The position numbers and the translations under genes were made by a program. This document shows positions 1 to 7,792 of a stretch of DNA of 64,000 nt, in pieces (positions within the stretch are counted from its first letter, which is position 1; each line of letters begins with the position of its first letter). The notes below the pieces were generated by a model that did not search any database, was not told the DNA's origin, and saw only the letters and a list, made by a program, of their open reading frames with translations. The stretch is from Gracilimonas sp965227785 (GTDB lineage: Bacteria; Bacteroidota; Rhodothermia; Balneolales; Balneolaceae): the NCBI RefSeq assembly GCF_965227785.1, contig NZ_OZ245785.1, positions 310,001 through 374,000 of the forward strand, given 5' to 3'.

Positions 1-584
1 CTATGATCAGGATACAATGCTGGAGAGATGGAGGAAGGGGCTATATTCCACGCTCAAAAGATGCCCAGTGGATGATTCAGGCATCAAGGCATCACTCTGA
101 ACAGAAAGAATTAAAACTGGCAATAGCTCAAACGCGCTGTATTCCTTCTGAGGCACTCGAGCGTAAGTATAAGCTTATTAACGGATTGAACTATGTGAAG
201 GCTGCTCAGGAGGCTGTGGAGCGCTCCTGCGATGATGCCTTGATGCTAACTGTGAATGATAAAGTAAGTGAAACTACTTCTGCCAACATTTTCTGGATTA
301 AAGAAGGTACTGTTTATACTCCATCTCCTGCCTGTGATTTACTTCCTGGTGTAACCCGGTCCTTAGTTCTTGATGTCATTCGCTCATTTGGACTTCCATT
401 CGAAGAATCAGAATATCTTCTTTCAGATATCCGGCAAGCGGAAGCTGTATTCTGCACAAACTCTATGCAGGAGATAGCTGAAGTTGTTTCACTGGACGAA
501 ACCCGGTTTGAAGTAAACCATCCGTTAGTTATGAAAATTAAAGTTGGCTTTGAGCAGATGAAGGTGAAGGAGTTTCAGCCATGA
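1..584 (+). CDS. class IV aminotransferase, PabC-like (5' end cut off)
   Basis: C-terminal part of a PLP-dependent fold-type IV enzyme: 4-amino-4-deoxychorismate lyase or a branched-chain aminotransferase. The frame is open to the left edge, and the ATG at position 3 falls inside the usual RIRIQ-W-R-GG strand, so the true start is outside the window. Visible are the probable PLP lysine region KYKLINGLNYVKA (about residue 57 of the fragment), the phosphate-binding ETTSANIF near residue 90, and LLPGVTR near 113-119. Its stop overlaps the folC start by 4 bases (ATGA), so the two are translationally coupled. That folate neighbour favours the PabC role (p-aminobenzoate formation) over an amino-acid transaminase; this is inference, as the families are hard to separate by sequence alone. 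Confidence 0.8.
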   Translation, partial: MIRIQCWRDGGRGYIPRSKDAQWMIQASRHHSEQKELKLAIAQTRCIPSEALERKYKLINGLNYVKAAQEAVERSCDDALMLTVNDKVSETTSANIFWIKEGTVYTPSPACDLLPGVTRSLVLDVIRSFGLPFEESEYLLSDIRQAEAVFCTNSMQEIAEVVSLDETRFEVNHPLVMKIKVGFEQMKVKEFQP

Positions 585-1834
585 AGCCATTCCACAGCAT
601 TGAGGATGTTTGGGATTATCTCGATTCCATTCCTATGTTTCAAAAGTCAGGAACTTCGGCCACCAACTTCTCGCTCGATAACATCCGGCGATTTTGTGAA
701 CGTTTGGGAAACCCTCAGGATAGCTACCCAAGCATTCATATAGCCGGAACCAATGGAAAGGGGACGACCGCTTATTTACTCGAGAAAGTATATACGGATG
801 TGGGTTTTAAAACCGGGCTGTTTACTTCGCCTCACCTTCTGCGGTACAACGAACGCGTGAGGGTAAATGGGGAAGAGATTACAGATGCTCAGCTACTTGA
901 ATTCTTTCAGGAAGCAGCTGAATTGCTGGAAGAAATTCGTCTTAGCTATTTTGAAATCAGCACGGCACTGGCGTTCTGGTTCTTTGACAGGGTACACGTT
1001 GATCTGGCGATTATTGAAGCCGGGTTGGGTGGCCGGCTGGATTCCACCAACATCATCAACCCTGAAGTTTCAATAATTACCAGTATTGGTTTGGATCATC
1101 AAAATGTGTTGGGAGAAACTCTGGAGGAGATTGCCCGTGAAAAGGCAGGCATTATAAAAAAGAATAAGCCGGTTATTTTAGGTGATATATCCGGAGGTCC
1201 GCTTAATAGAATTGCTGAGGTTGCAGAGTCTTTGAATGCTCAAATTTGTAAGGCTGAGTTATTACATCCAAAATGGGATAGAGGAGTTGTCTCACTCAAA
1301 GGAGGATCTGTTTGGATTAATACGGACTTCAAAGAGTCGGTGAATACATGGAACGTAGCTATGGTTTGGAAAGTGGCTGAAGTTTTGAAAGACACATTCC
1401 CAATTACCCACGGTCAATTGGTTCAAAGCATTGAAACTTTTGAAGGAGTACCGGGACGTTTTGAAAAGCTGCATCCTGAGTTTGAATGGTACTTCAGTGG
1501 ATCTCACAATGCTCAGGCTCTGAAATCATCACTCGCGGCAGTGGAGCAGATGAAACCAAAAGCAGAAGCTGTGTTGGTTTTTTCCGGGATGAAGGATAAG
1601 CTAACACCGGATTTTTTCGATCATTTACAGGGATTTAAAAAAGCGTATTTCATCGAACAGGATGGGGAAAGGGCGGCTAAGTTTGAGGATATCAGTCAGT
1701 TTATAGATGCAGAATTAATCTCTGAAAACACCAAAGAAATTATTTTAAATGAATTAAAGACTGAGTTAGTAATTTTTATGGGAAGTTTTTACTTTTATCC
1801 CATCGTTAAGCGGTGGACAACAAACGTATCATAA
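581..1834 (+). CDS. folC: bifunctional folylpolyglutamate synthase / dihydrofolate synthase
   Basis: ATP-dependent Mur-ligase-family enzyme of 417 aa, normal length, that joins glutamate to dihydropteroate and extends the polyglutamate tail of folates in the cytoplasm. It has the P-loop IHIAGTNGKGTTAYLL (about residues 52-67), FTSPHLLRYNERV near 83, EAGLGGRLDSTN near 147 and the GLDHQ...REKAGIIK block near 170-192. The usual C-terminal DGAHN motif reads SGSHNAQA, a departure from consensus. The start overlaps the stop of the upstream PabC-like gene by 4 bases. No clear terminator follows; a short hairpin lies in the gap before rho. Identification is firm. Confidence 0.95.
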   Translation: MKPFHSIEDVWDYLDSIPMFQKSGTSATNFSLDNIRRFCERLGNPQDSYPSIHIAGTNGKGTTAYLLEKVYTDVGFKTGLFTSPHLLRYNERVRVNGEEITDAQLLEFFQEAAELLEEIRLSYFEISTALAFWFFDRVHVDLAIIEAGLGGRLDSTNIINPEVSIITSIGLDHQNVLGETLEEIAREKAGIIKKNKPVILGDISGGPLNRIAEVAESLNAQICKAELLHPKWDRGVVSLKGGSVWINTDFKESVNTWNVAMVWKVAEVLKDTFPITHGQLVQSIETFEGVPGRFEKLHPEFEWYFSGSHNAQALKSSLAAVEQMKPKAEAVLVFSGMKDKLTPDFFDHLQGFKKAYFIEQDGERAAKFEDISQFIDAELISENTKEIILNELKTELVIFMGSFYFYPIVKRWTTNVS

Positions 1835-1879
1835 ATTCTCACCGCCTATTTATCCTTACCTGATTGAATGTCCAATGAT

Positions 1880-1898
1880 GCTGCCGGAATAGGGCAGC
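1880..1898 (+). other. small hairpin in the folC-rho gap
   Basis: GCTGCC at 1880-1885 pairs perfectly with GGCAGC at 1893-1898 around a 7-base loop. No T-run follows, so it is not a standard intrinsic terminator. It lies 55 bases before the rho start, where it could be part of the rho leader. Function is not shown. Confidence 0.35.
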
Positions 1899-1953
1899 CC
1901 GATGTTCACCCCAAAATTCAGTAAGAATCATATATTTATAACAGCCACATTTT

Positions 1954-3501
1954 ATGTCAGATAATGAAACCGCCGGAATCTCGGCCGGGGAGTTGGAATC
2001 CTTAGAGGGGAAAAAGCTTCACGAATTACAAACAATAGCCAAGTCAATTGGAATTAAACGGGTAACCGGAGTACGTAAAGTTCAGCTTATTGAACGCATA
2101 CGCGAAGAAGCCCGGGATCAAAGTTCATCTGATGACGAAGCTCCCGGTCAAAAAGATGATCGCCAAACGAATGACTCTGCCGAGAAAGATTCGGAAATGA
2201 AGAGTTATGGTGGGCAGTCTCACATCGTGTCATATAAAAAAGAGGAAAAGAAAGACGATAATTCTTCTAAGAAAAAGCATCAGCATAAGAATAAGAAGCG
2301 TCGAAAAGGGCACGAGCACAATAAGTTGCCTGAGTCTGATGCAACCTCTCTCGAAGAACGTATTAAGGAATTGGAGCCGGATTTAGGTCCTTACCTGTTC
2401 AATGAAGGAACGCTTGAAATTCTGCCCGATGGTTACGGTTTTCTGCGCTCGGTGAATTACAATTATAAAGCCAGTCCGGATGATATTTACGTTTCGCCTT
2501 CTCAAATTAAGAGATTCAGACTGAAACAGGGAGACGTGGTGATTGGGGTCATTCGTCCGCCCAAAGTAGGAGAGCGGTATTTTGCGCTGCTCCGTATTGA
2601 AGGAGTAAACGGTCGCATTCCTCATGATATGGACAACCGACAGGATTTTGAAGAACTGCTGCCGGTTCACCCTGATCAGCGTTACCGTCTGGAGTTTGAT
2701 CCACAGAATCATTCAACACGACTTATCGATTTATTTGCTCCTGTTGGTAAAGGCCAGCGTGGTTTGATCGTTGCGCAGCCAAAAACGGGTAAAACCACTA
2801 TACTCCGGAATATCGCAAATGCTGTTTCAGCCAATCATCCCGATACCAAGATTTTGATTGTATTGATTGATGAGCGTCCGGAAGAGGTTACCGAAATGGA
2901 GCGAACCGTGAAAGGTGCAGAAGTAGTGGCTTCTACCTTCGACGAGCGACCGGAAAACCATGTTGGATTGGCCGAGATTGTATTTGAAAAAGCCAAGAGA
3001 CTGGTTGAAAGTGGTCATGATGTGCTATTATTGATGGATTCCATCACCCGGCTTGCACGTGCTTATAACATCACCGCTTCCAGCAAAGGACGAACCATGA
3101 CCGGTGGTGTGGACTCAGAAGCCCTGAAGGCGCCGCGACAGTTATTCAGTTCTGCCCGAAACATCGAAAACGGCGGCTCACTTACGATTCTGGCTACAGC
3201 CCTTATTGATACCGGTTCCCGTATGGATGATGTGATCTTTGAGGAATTCAAAGGAACAGGTAATATGGAAATTTATCTCGACCGCCGGATTTCGGATCGT
3301 CGTTTGTACCCTGCTATTGATATTTTCCGAAGCGGAACCCGACGGGAAGAACTGCTGGTTTCTGATGCAGAACGCGAAAAAGTGGTGCTCTTACGTCGCT
3401 ACCTGACCAATATGAGTCCGTTTGAAGCGATGGACTTCCTGCTGGAGAAAATCAAAGGCACGAAGAACAACGAAGAGTTTCTGATTTCAATGAATAAGTA
3501 A
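1954..3501 (+). CDS. rho: transcription termination factor Rho
   Basis: Hexameric RNA-dependent ATPase/helicase that terminates transcription. The 515 aa exceed the roughly 420 of E. coli Rho because of an N-terminal extension: a Rho_N/SAP-like helical domain (about residues 13-53, LHELQTIAKSIGIKR), then a charged linker (about 54-130) that is first acidic and then very rich in Lys and His. The RNA-binding cold-shock-like domain follows (about 150-215, with DGYGFLR). The ATPase core has Walker A QPKTGKTT with Lys280, the ALIDTGSRMDDV region and the C-terminal EFKGTGNMEIYLDR. Such linkers are known in Rho of Bacteroidota relatives. It is a single gene with 119 bases before it and faces a convergent hydrolase gene. 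Confidence 0.97.
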   Translation: MSDNETAGISAGELESLEGKKLHELQTIAKSIGIKRVTGVRKVQLIERIREEARDQSSSDDEAPGQKDDRQTNDSAEKDSEMKSYGGQSHIVSYKKEEKKDDNSSKKKHQHKNKKRRKGHEHNKLPESDATSLEERIKELEPDLGPYLFNEGTLEILPDGYGFLRSVNYNYKASPDDIYVSPSQIKRFRLKQGDVVIGVIRPPKVGERYFALLRIEGVNGRIPHDMDNRQDFEELLPVHPDQRYRLEFDPQNHSTRLIDLFAPVGKGQRGLIVAQPKTGKTTILRNIANAVSANHPDTKILIVLIDERPEEVTEMERTVKGAEVVASTFDERPENHVGLAEIVFEKAKRLVESGHDVLLLMDSITRLARAYNITASSKGRTMTGGVDSEALKAPRQLFSSARNIENGGSLTILATALIDTGSRMDDVIFEEFKGTGNMEIYLDRRISDRRLYPAIDIFRSGTRREELLVSDAEREKVVLLRRYLTNMSPFEAMDFLLEKIKGTKNNEEFLISMNK

Positions 3502-3551
3502 TTGGTTACCTGGTATATGAATTAGTAACTATATCTGATTCATAGAAAAAA

Positions 3552-4403
3552 TTACCCGTTAATCTCTCTCAGAATAAACTTCTTGTCTTTATCCTGTTCC
3601 AACATGCCGGCTTTAGCATGTACGGAGTGATAGAATAATAGCAGCGATTGTTCTTTTAACGCTTGTCGAAGAATAAGGGTTTTTGCTTTTTTGGACTGGA
3701 TGGGGTCAACATCCATCTGCCGCATGGCGTAATGATTCAGGTGGTGTTCGGAGGGGATCAAATCACCCAAAAAATAAGCAGTTTCACCAGAGTCCTGAAT
3801 TTTTACGATTTGATGGCCGGGGGTGTGTCCGCCGGTTCTGATCAGTTCAATGCCCGGCAATAGTTCAAAATAGGTATCGGTGATCATGACCAGCTTATCT
3901 TCGGCAGCGAGTTTATAAAACTCATCCAGCTCATAACCGGCTCCCGAAACCTGCTTCTTTTTGTCTATTTGTTCCAATGCGTAGTACCACTCTTTCTTTT
4001 GGATGAAGTAGTTGGCATAACTCATGGTTGGCTGCGTAGAGGTATTATGGTCCACATAGGTAGAACCTGCTGCATGGTCGAAGTGTAAATGACTAAGCAC
4101 AACATGGGTGATGTCGGACGGAGCCAGGCCAAAGATATCAAGGTTGGTTAGCAGGTTGGAGGTGTCGGTATAAGAGCTTTTGTGATCGAGTCCCCATCCC
4201 AGACCGGTGTCTAACAAAACATTGTGCTTTCCATCTCTGATCAAAATGGGGTTTATCCCAATTGCTGCCGATTGTTTTTTAATACCAGATTTTTGTTGGC
4301 GAGCCGTGATGTCAGCCGAGTTTATTTTCTGGAAAATACCATCATCAAAAACTTCAAAAATTCCTTCGCTGAGCTGCTCAATTTCGAACCGGCCTACTTT
4401 CAT
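3552..4403 (-). CDS. metallo-beta-lactamase-fold hydrolase
   Basis: Cytoplasmic MBL-fold protein of 283 aa without a signal peptide. The metal-binding motif HLHFDH is at residues 105-110, preceded by LLDTGLGWG. Further ligand motifs are GGHTPGH near 195 and GDLIPSEHH near 213. Together these make a complete dinuclear zinc site. The family covers lactonases, thioesterase-like and sulfur-handling enzymes, and nothing here fixes the substrate; the arrangement resembles quorum-quenching-lactonase-like MBL proteins, but that is only a resemblance. It is transcribed divergently from the CrtO-like oxidoreductase, so the 86-base gap holds both promoters. It converges on rho with 50 bases between. Confidence 0.85.
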   Translation of the reverse strand: MKVGRFEIEQLSEGIFEVFDDGIFQKINSADITARQQKSGIKKQSAAIGINPILIRDGKHNVLLDTGLGWGLDHKSSYTDTSNLLTNLDIFGLAPSDITHVVLSHLHFDHAAGSTYVDHNTSTQPTMSYANYFIQKKEWYYALEQIDKKKQVSGAGYELDEFYKLAAEDKLVMITDTYFELLPGIELIRTGGHTPGHQIVKIQDSGETAYFLGDLIPSEHHLNHYAMRQMDVDPIQSKKAKTLILRQALKEQSLLLFYHSVHAKAGMLEQDKDKKFILREING

Positions 4404-4453
4404 AAACAGTGAATTAATAGAATGATTAATCAGTTTGTGTAACTTAAAAATTC

Positions 4454-4483
4454 TTTGCTTTCAAGCAATTCATTTTATCTTTG
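4454..4483 (+). promoter_or_regulatory. Bacteroidota-type promoter of the CrtO-like gene, with an embedded dyad
   Basis: TTTG (4454-4457), an 18-base spacer, and TATCTTTG (4476-4483) match the TTTG-N~19-TAnnTTTG primary-sigma promoter known from Bacteroidota. The -33 element sits inside a perfect dyad TTGCTT-TC-AAGCAA (4455-4468), a possible operator. The -7 box ends only 6 bases before the ATG at 4490, so the transcript may be leaderless. Confidence 0.6.
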
Positions 4484-4489
4484 TCTTCT

Positions 4490-6094
4490 ATGAAAAAATA
4501 TGACGCTATTATCATCGGCTCGGGACATAACGGCCTTGTAACGGCTTGCTATCTTGCAAAAAATGGATACGATATTTTAGTTCTTGAGCGTGATTCTACC
4601 ATTGGGGGTGCAGTGAGAACAGAGACCATGTTTCAATCTCCTGAAAACCCGAATGGCTTTCGAATGGATGTGGGTTCTTCCGTTCATATTATGATTCATC
4701 AAACGGGAATCCTTGAAGACTTAGAACTGCCGAAATACGGGCTGGAATACATCGATATGGATCCGATTATGTCGTACCCGGTTCCAACCGGAAAAGGCGT
4801 TATTCACTTCTGGAAAGATGTAGATCGAACACTGGAATCCATTTCCAAAGTGGCACCTGAAGACGTTGAGAATTACAAAGAATTCATCAAGTTCTGGGGT
4901 AAGATAAATAAAGGCGTGCTGAAAGCATTCATGACCAAACCCTCAGCCGGAGATATTATCGGAACCATGGCAAAGGCCCAGATTAAAGACGGGGCTATGT
5001 TCAGAAAAGGGGAACAGGCGGCCGGACTCCAGAAGATCTTATCCAGCTATGGAAAGGTAGTGGATGATGCCTTTGAAAATCCCTATATGAAGGCAGCCAT
5101 CCTTTGGTTTGCAGCTCAGTCCGGTCCCTTGCCTGATCATTCTGCTACCGGCGATTTTGCCGGCTGGCAGTCGATGCTGCACGAAAGCGGAGCCAAGCAT
5201 CCCAAAGGCGGAAGCGGTATGCTCACCCAAGCGATGAAGAACATGATAGAAGCTCATGGTGGTGAGGTGAGGGCAGATCACCCGATTGAAAAAATTCTGA
5301 TTGAAAACGGAAGAGCAATTGGAGTGAGAACAGAAAACGGGGAAGAATTCAAGGCCGATACCATCGTCTCTAATGCCCATGTGCAAACAACCATGATGAA
5401 AATGGTTGGCCGACAGCACTTAGACGATTCTATGTTTAAGAAAGTGGAAGATATCAATGTGGGCAATGGATTCGGGATGGTGATACGATGCGCAGTAGAG
5501 GAACTTCCGGACTATTCTGCTGCTCCAGGCGATCCTTACATCCATAACGGCATTCAGCTGCTTGCACCTTCCGTTCAATACATGAATAACGCCATTGGTG
5601 ACTACACCAAAAAGCTTCCGCCGGAGAAGCCGGCCGTGTTATGTATGACCTTTTCCAAAATTGATCCGGATGTGGCTAAAGATGGAAAACATACCCTGTT
5701 TGCCTGGGCCCAATGGCACCCTTACGAACTGGCGAATGGAATGCAATGGGATGATATCAGGGAGCGTGAAGCTCAAAAAATTTATGATGTTGTTACCGAT
5801 TATGCTCCAAATATGAAGGGTAAACTGATTGACTGGTACATTCAGTCGCCACTGGATATTGAACGTAAACACGGGCTATTGAGGGGAAATGTGATGCACG
5901 TGGAAATGAGTTTTGACCAGATGTTTATGTTTCGCCCGATTCCTGAAATGAGTCAGTACGAAACTCCCATCAAAAATTTATATTTAGCCAGTGCTTCCTG
6001 CCATCCGGGGGGCGGGGTGTTTGGAGCGGCAGGACATAATGCCGCCCGGGTAATTCTGAAAAACAATAAGAAGAAATTCTTTTCATTTAATTAG
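4490..6094 (+). CDS. FAD-dependent oxidoreductase, phytoene desaturase/CrtO type
   Basis: Flavoprotein of 534 aa in the amine-oxidase/phytoene-desaturase superfamily. The N-terminal dinucleotide fold IIIGSGHNGLVTACYLA (about residues 6-22) is followed by VLERDSTIGGAVRTE. GSGMLTQAMKNMIEAHGGEV and EFKADTIVSNAHV lie mid-protein, and the C-terminal FAD-contact SASCHPGGGVFGAAGHNAA is intact. The HNGLV signature, the GLEYIDMDP segment and the length recall CrtO-type carotene ketolases and the related PYROXD2 group; a carotenoid role is plausible but unproven, as no other carotenoid gene is near. I chose ATG 4490 over an in-frame TTG at 4481, because that TTG lies inside the promoter -7 box. alr follows after 13 bases, so the two are probably co-transcribed. 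Confidence 0.88.
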   Translation: MKKYDAIIIGSGHNGLVTACYLAKNGYDILVLERDSTIGGAVRTETMFQSPENPNGFRMDVGSSVHIMIHQTGILEDLELPKYGLEYIDMDPIMSYPVPTGKGVIHFWKDVDRTLESISKVAPEDVENYKEFIKFWGKINKGVLKAFMTKPSAGDIIGTMAKAQIKDGAMFRKGEQAAGLQKILSSYGKVVDDAFENPYMKAAILWFAAQSGPLPDHSATGDFAGWQSMLHESGAKHPKGGSGMLTQAMKNMIEAHGGEVRADHPIEKILIENGRAIGVRTENGEEFKADTIVSNAHVQTTMMKMVGRQHLDDSMFKKVEDINVGNGFGMVIRCAVEELPDYSAAPGDPYIHNGIQLLAPSVQYMNNAIGDYTKKLPPEKPAVLCMTFSKIDPDVAKDGKHTLFAWAQWHPYELANGMQWDDIREREAQKIYDVVTDYAPNMKGKLIDWYIQSPLDIERKHGLLRGNVMHVEMSFDQMFMFRPIPEMSQYETPIKNLYLASASCHPGGGVFGAAGHNAARVILKNNKKKFFSFN

Positions 6095-6107
6095 CTGAGG
6101 TAATTCA

Positions 6108-7169
6108 TTGTCATCAACTCTGTATGTAGATCTTTCCCGCATCGCTCACAATTTAAGTGTGGTTTCAGATAAGGTAGGTAATGACATTAAAAAAATGGCT
6201 GTGGTCAAAGATGATGCCTACGGACATGGAGCCGTTCCGGTAGCCCGACATTTGGAAGAACAGGTTGACTATTTCTGTGTAGCAAAACTGGCGGAAGCTA
6301 TTGAGCTCAGGGAATCAGGCATTAAGAAACCCATCCTCGTATTTGAAATTCCACCTTTGGGAAGTGAGTATTTATACAAGAAGTTTGATATTACGGCCAG
6401 TATCTCAGATTTATCTGTCTTTGAACGACTTGAAGCTGGTACAGAATGCCATATCCACTTCGATACGGGTATGTTTCGGTTGGGGATTTTACCAGAACAA
6501 GCGAAAGCTGCCAGAGAGAAGATGAAGGAATTCGACAAGCTGAATTACACAGGCATTTACACCCATTTTGCCAACTCAGATGATCCCGGTCATAAAAGGG
6601 TTTTTCAACAGCTGGAAACATTTAAGTTCATTCGACTGATGTTTCCTGATCACTTAATGACTCACACCTGCAACAGCGGAGCTATTTTCTTCTTTGGCGA
6701 TCATGGGACTTATTTTGATGCCGTCCGTCCCGGAGTTTGCTTGTATGGCTATGCCCCCGGAGAAACGCAAATAAAGGATTTGGAACCGGCCGTAGAATGG
6801 GTTTCTCATTTGGTTCAGGTAAAAAAGCTCAGTAAAGGGGATGCGGTTGGTTATGGAAGCCGGTGGAAGGCGCCCGAAGACGGTTGGCTGGGTACCATTC
6901 CGGTAGGGTATGCGGATGGAATCTTCAGAATATTGAGCGGGAAGATTCAGGTGGAAATAGCCGGTCAGTTATACCAGCAGGTAGGTACTATAAGTATGGA
7001 TTATATGACCGTGTATCTCAGGAAAGACTATTTTGAGCAAGGAGAACCTGTGGTCATTCTCAGAAACGGGGATCTTTCAGCAAAAGAATGGGCACGTATT
7101 TCAGGTACCATTCCTTATGAAATCACAACGACTATACACCCCAAAGTAAAAAGAAAATATATTTCTTAG
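6108..7169 (+). CDS. alr: alanine racemase
   Basis: PLP enzyme (353 aa) converting L- to D-alanine for peptidoglycan. The PLP lysine is Lys34 in VVKDDAYGHG; the family consensus is VVKANAYGHG, so two residues after the lysine are changed. The second catalytic residue is probably Tyr249 in AVGYGSRW. IPVGYADG and GTISMDYMTVY mark the C-terminal beta domain. The start is TTG at 6108, with GAGG at 6097-6100 as the ribosome site. It lies 13 bases after the flavoprotein gene and overlaps the convergent lipoprotein gene by 4 bases at the 3' end, leaving no room for a terminator. Identification is firm despite the altered lysine motif. Confidence 0.93.
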   Translation: MSSTLYVDLSRIAHNLSVVSDKVGNDIKKMAVVKDDAYGHGAVPVARHLEEQVDYFCVAKLAEAIELRESGIKKPILVFEIPPLGSEYLYKKFDITASISDLSVFERLEAGTECHIHFDTGMFRLGILPEQAKAAREKMKEFDKLNYTGIYTHFANSDDPGHKRVFQQLETFKFIRLMFPDHLMTHTCNSGAIFFFGDHGTYFDAVRPGVCLYGYAPGETQIKDLEPAVEWVSHLVQVKKLSKGDAVGYGSRWKAPEDGWLGTIPVGYADGIFRILSGKIQVEIAGQLYQQVGTISMDYMTVYLRKDYFEQGEPVVILRNGDLSAKEWARISGTIPYEITTTIHPKVKRKYIS

Positions 7170-7675
7170 AGGGTGATACTATCCAGCTCGATGTCTATCC
7201 AGAGTGTATCATTGGTATACGTGTAGGAATTCCCTAAGTACCCAAATATTGGCGGGGTGAGTACCAGAACTCTCTTTTCACCTTCAACCATACCTATTAC
7301 ACCTTCTCTGAACTGGCTCTCGCTGATCACGCTGCGTGTACTTGTTGGTGTTACTGGACCTGAGTGTGGAAATGTTACGCCGTTAGCATAAGAACTCCCA
7401 ATAATCCGGTCCAGATCATCTTTGTAGCGCTTGGTGTAGTAAAACGAAATCTGGTCGCGGGGAATCACTTCAAGATCTCCGGAGCCTTCCTCAATAACGT
7501 AGATAATGAGGCCTGATTCTGTTGTATCTACACTTACAGGGTTCTCAAGGGAAAAAGGTTCGGGTACATCGGAATAGTCATTCCGAAAGGGGTCGTTAGA
7601 GGTATCGCAGGAAACGATGAGTAATGAAACAAAGAGGATTACTAAAATGGAGCTTTTCAAGCGGGTGATATTCAT
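7166..7675 (-). CDS. lipoprotein with FKBP-like peptidyl-prolyl isomerase domain
   Basis: 169 aa. The signal peptide (residues 1-22) ends in a lipobox LIVSC, so Cys23 is probably lipidated and the protein is anchored in the envelope facing the periplasm. The rest follows the FKBP_C pattern: TESGLIIYVIEEGSGD, a DQISFYYTKRYKDD strand, FREGVIGMVEGEKRVLVLTP, and a final DTLWIDIELDSI strand. Several active-site residues of FKBP are replaced, for example the VIPGW segment reads SQFREG and the FDSS segment reads IIGSS. It may therefore be a chaperone or a dead isomerase (inference). It overlaps alr tail-to-tail by 4 bases and has its own promoter candidate about 70 bases upstream. Confidence 0.8.
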   Translation of the reverse strand: MNITRLKSSILVILFVSLLIVSCDTSNDPFRNDYSDVPEPFSLENPVSVDTTESGLIIYVIEEGSGDLEVIPRDQISFYYTKRYKDDLDRIIGSSYANGVTFPHSGPVTPTSTRSVISESQFREGVIGMVEGEKRVLVLTPPIFGYLGNSYTYTNDTLWIDIELDSITL

Positions 7676-7744
7676 TGAGATGATATTATTCTCTTAGTTT
7701 GGTTAGATAGCTGTTTAACTATTATGCCTTCAATTTATTTTGGT

Positions 7745-7752
7745 CAAAGATA
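7745..7752 (-). promoter_or_regulatory. -7 element TATCTTTG before the FKBP-like lipoprotein gene
   Basis: Read on the minus strand, the bases give TATCTTTG, a perfect TAnnTTTG box about 70 bases before the lipoprotein ATG. The -33 element is poor (TGGTTTT at about the right distance). It lies in the gap after the tatC stop. Confidence 0.4.
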
Positions 7753-7792
7753 AAGCTTCGCTGGCTTAAAACCATATGAGATGGCAGATTAA

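Noticed and set aside
3516..3544. TATGAAT/ATTCATA inverted repeat between rho and the MBL gene as a terminator
   Set aside because: The stem is AT-only with a 15-base loop and no T-run on either strand; unlikely to terminate.
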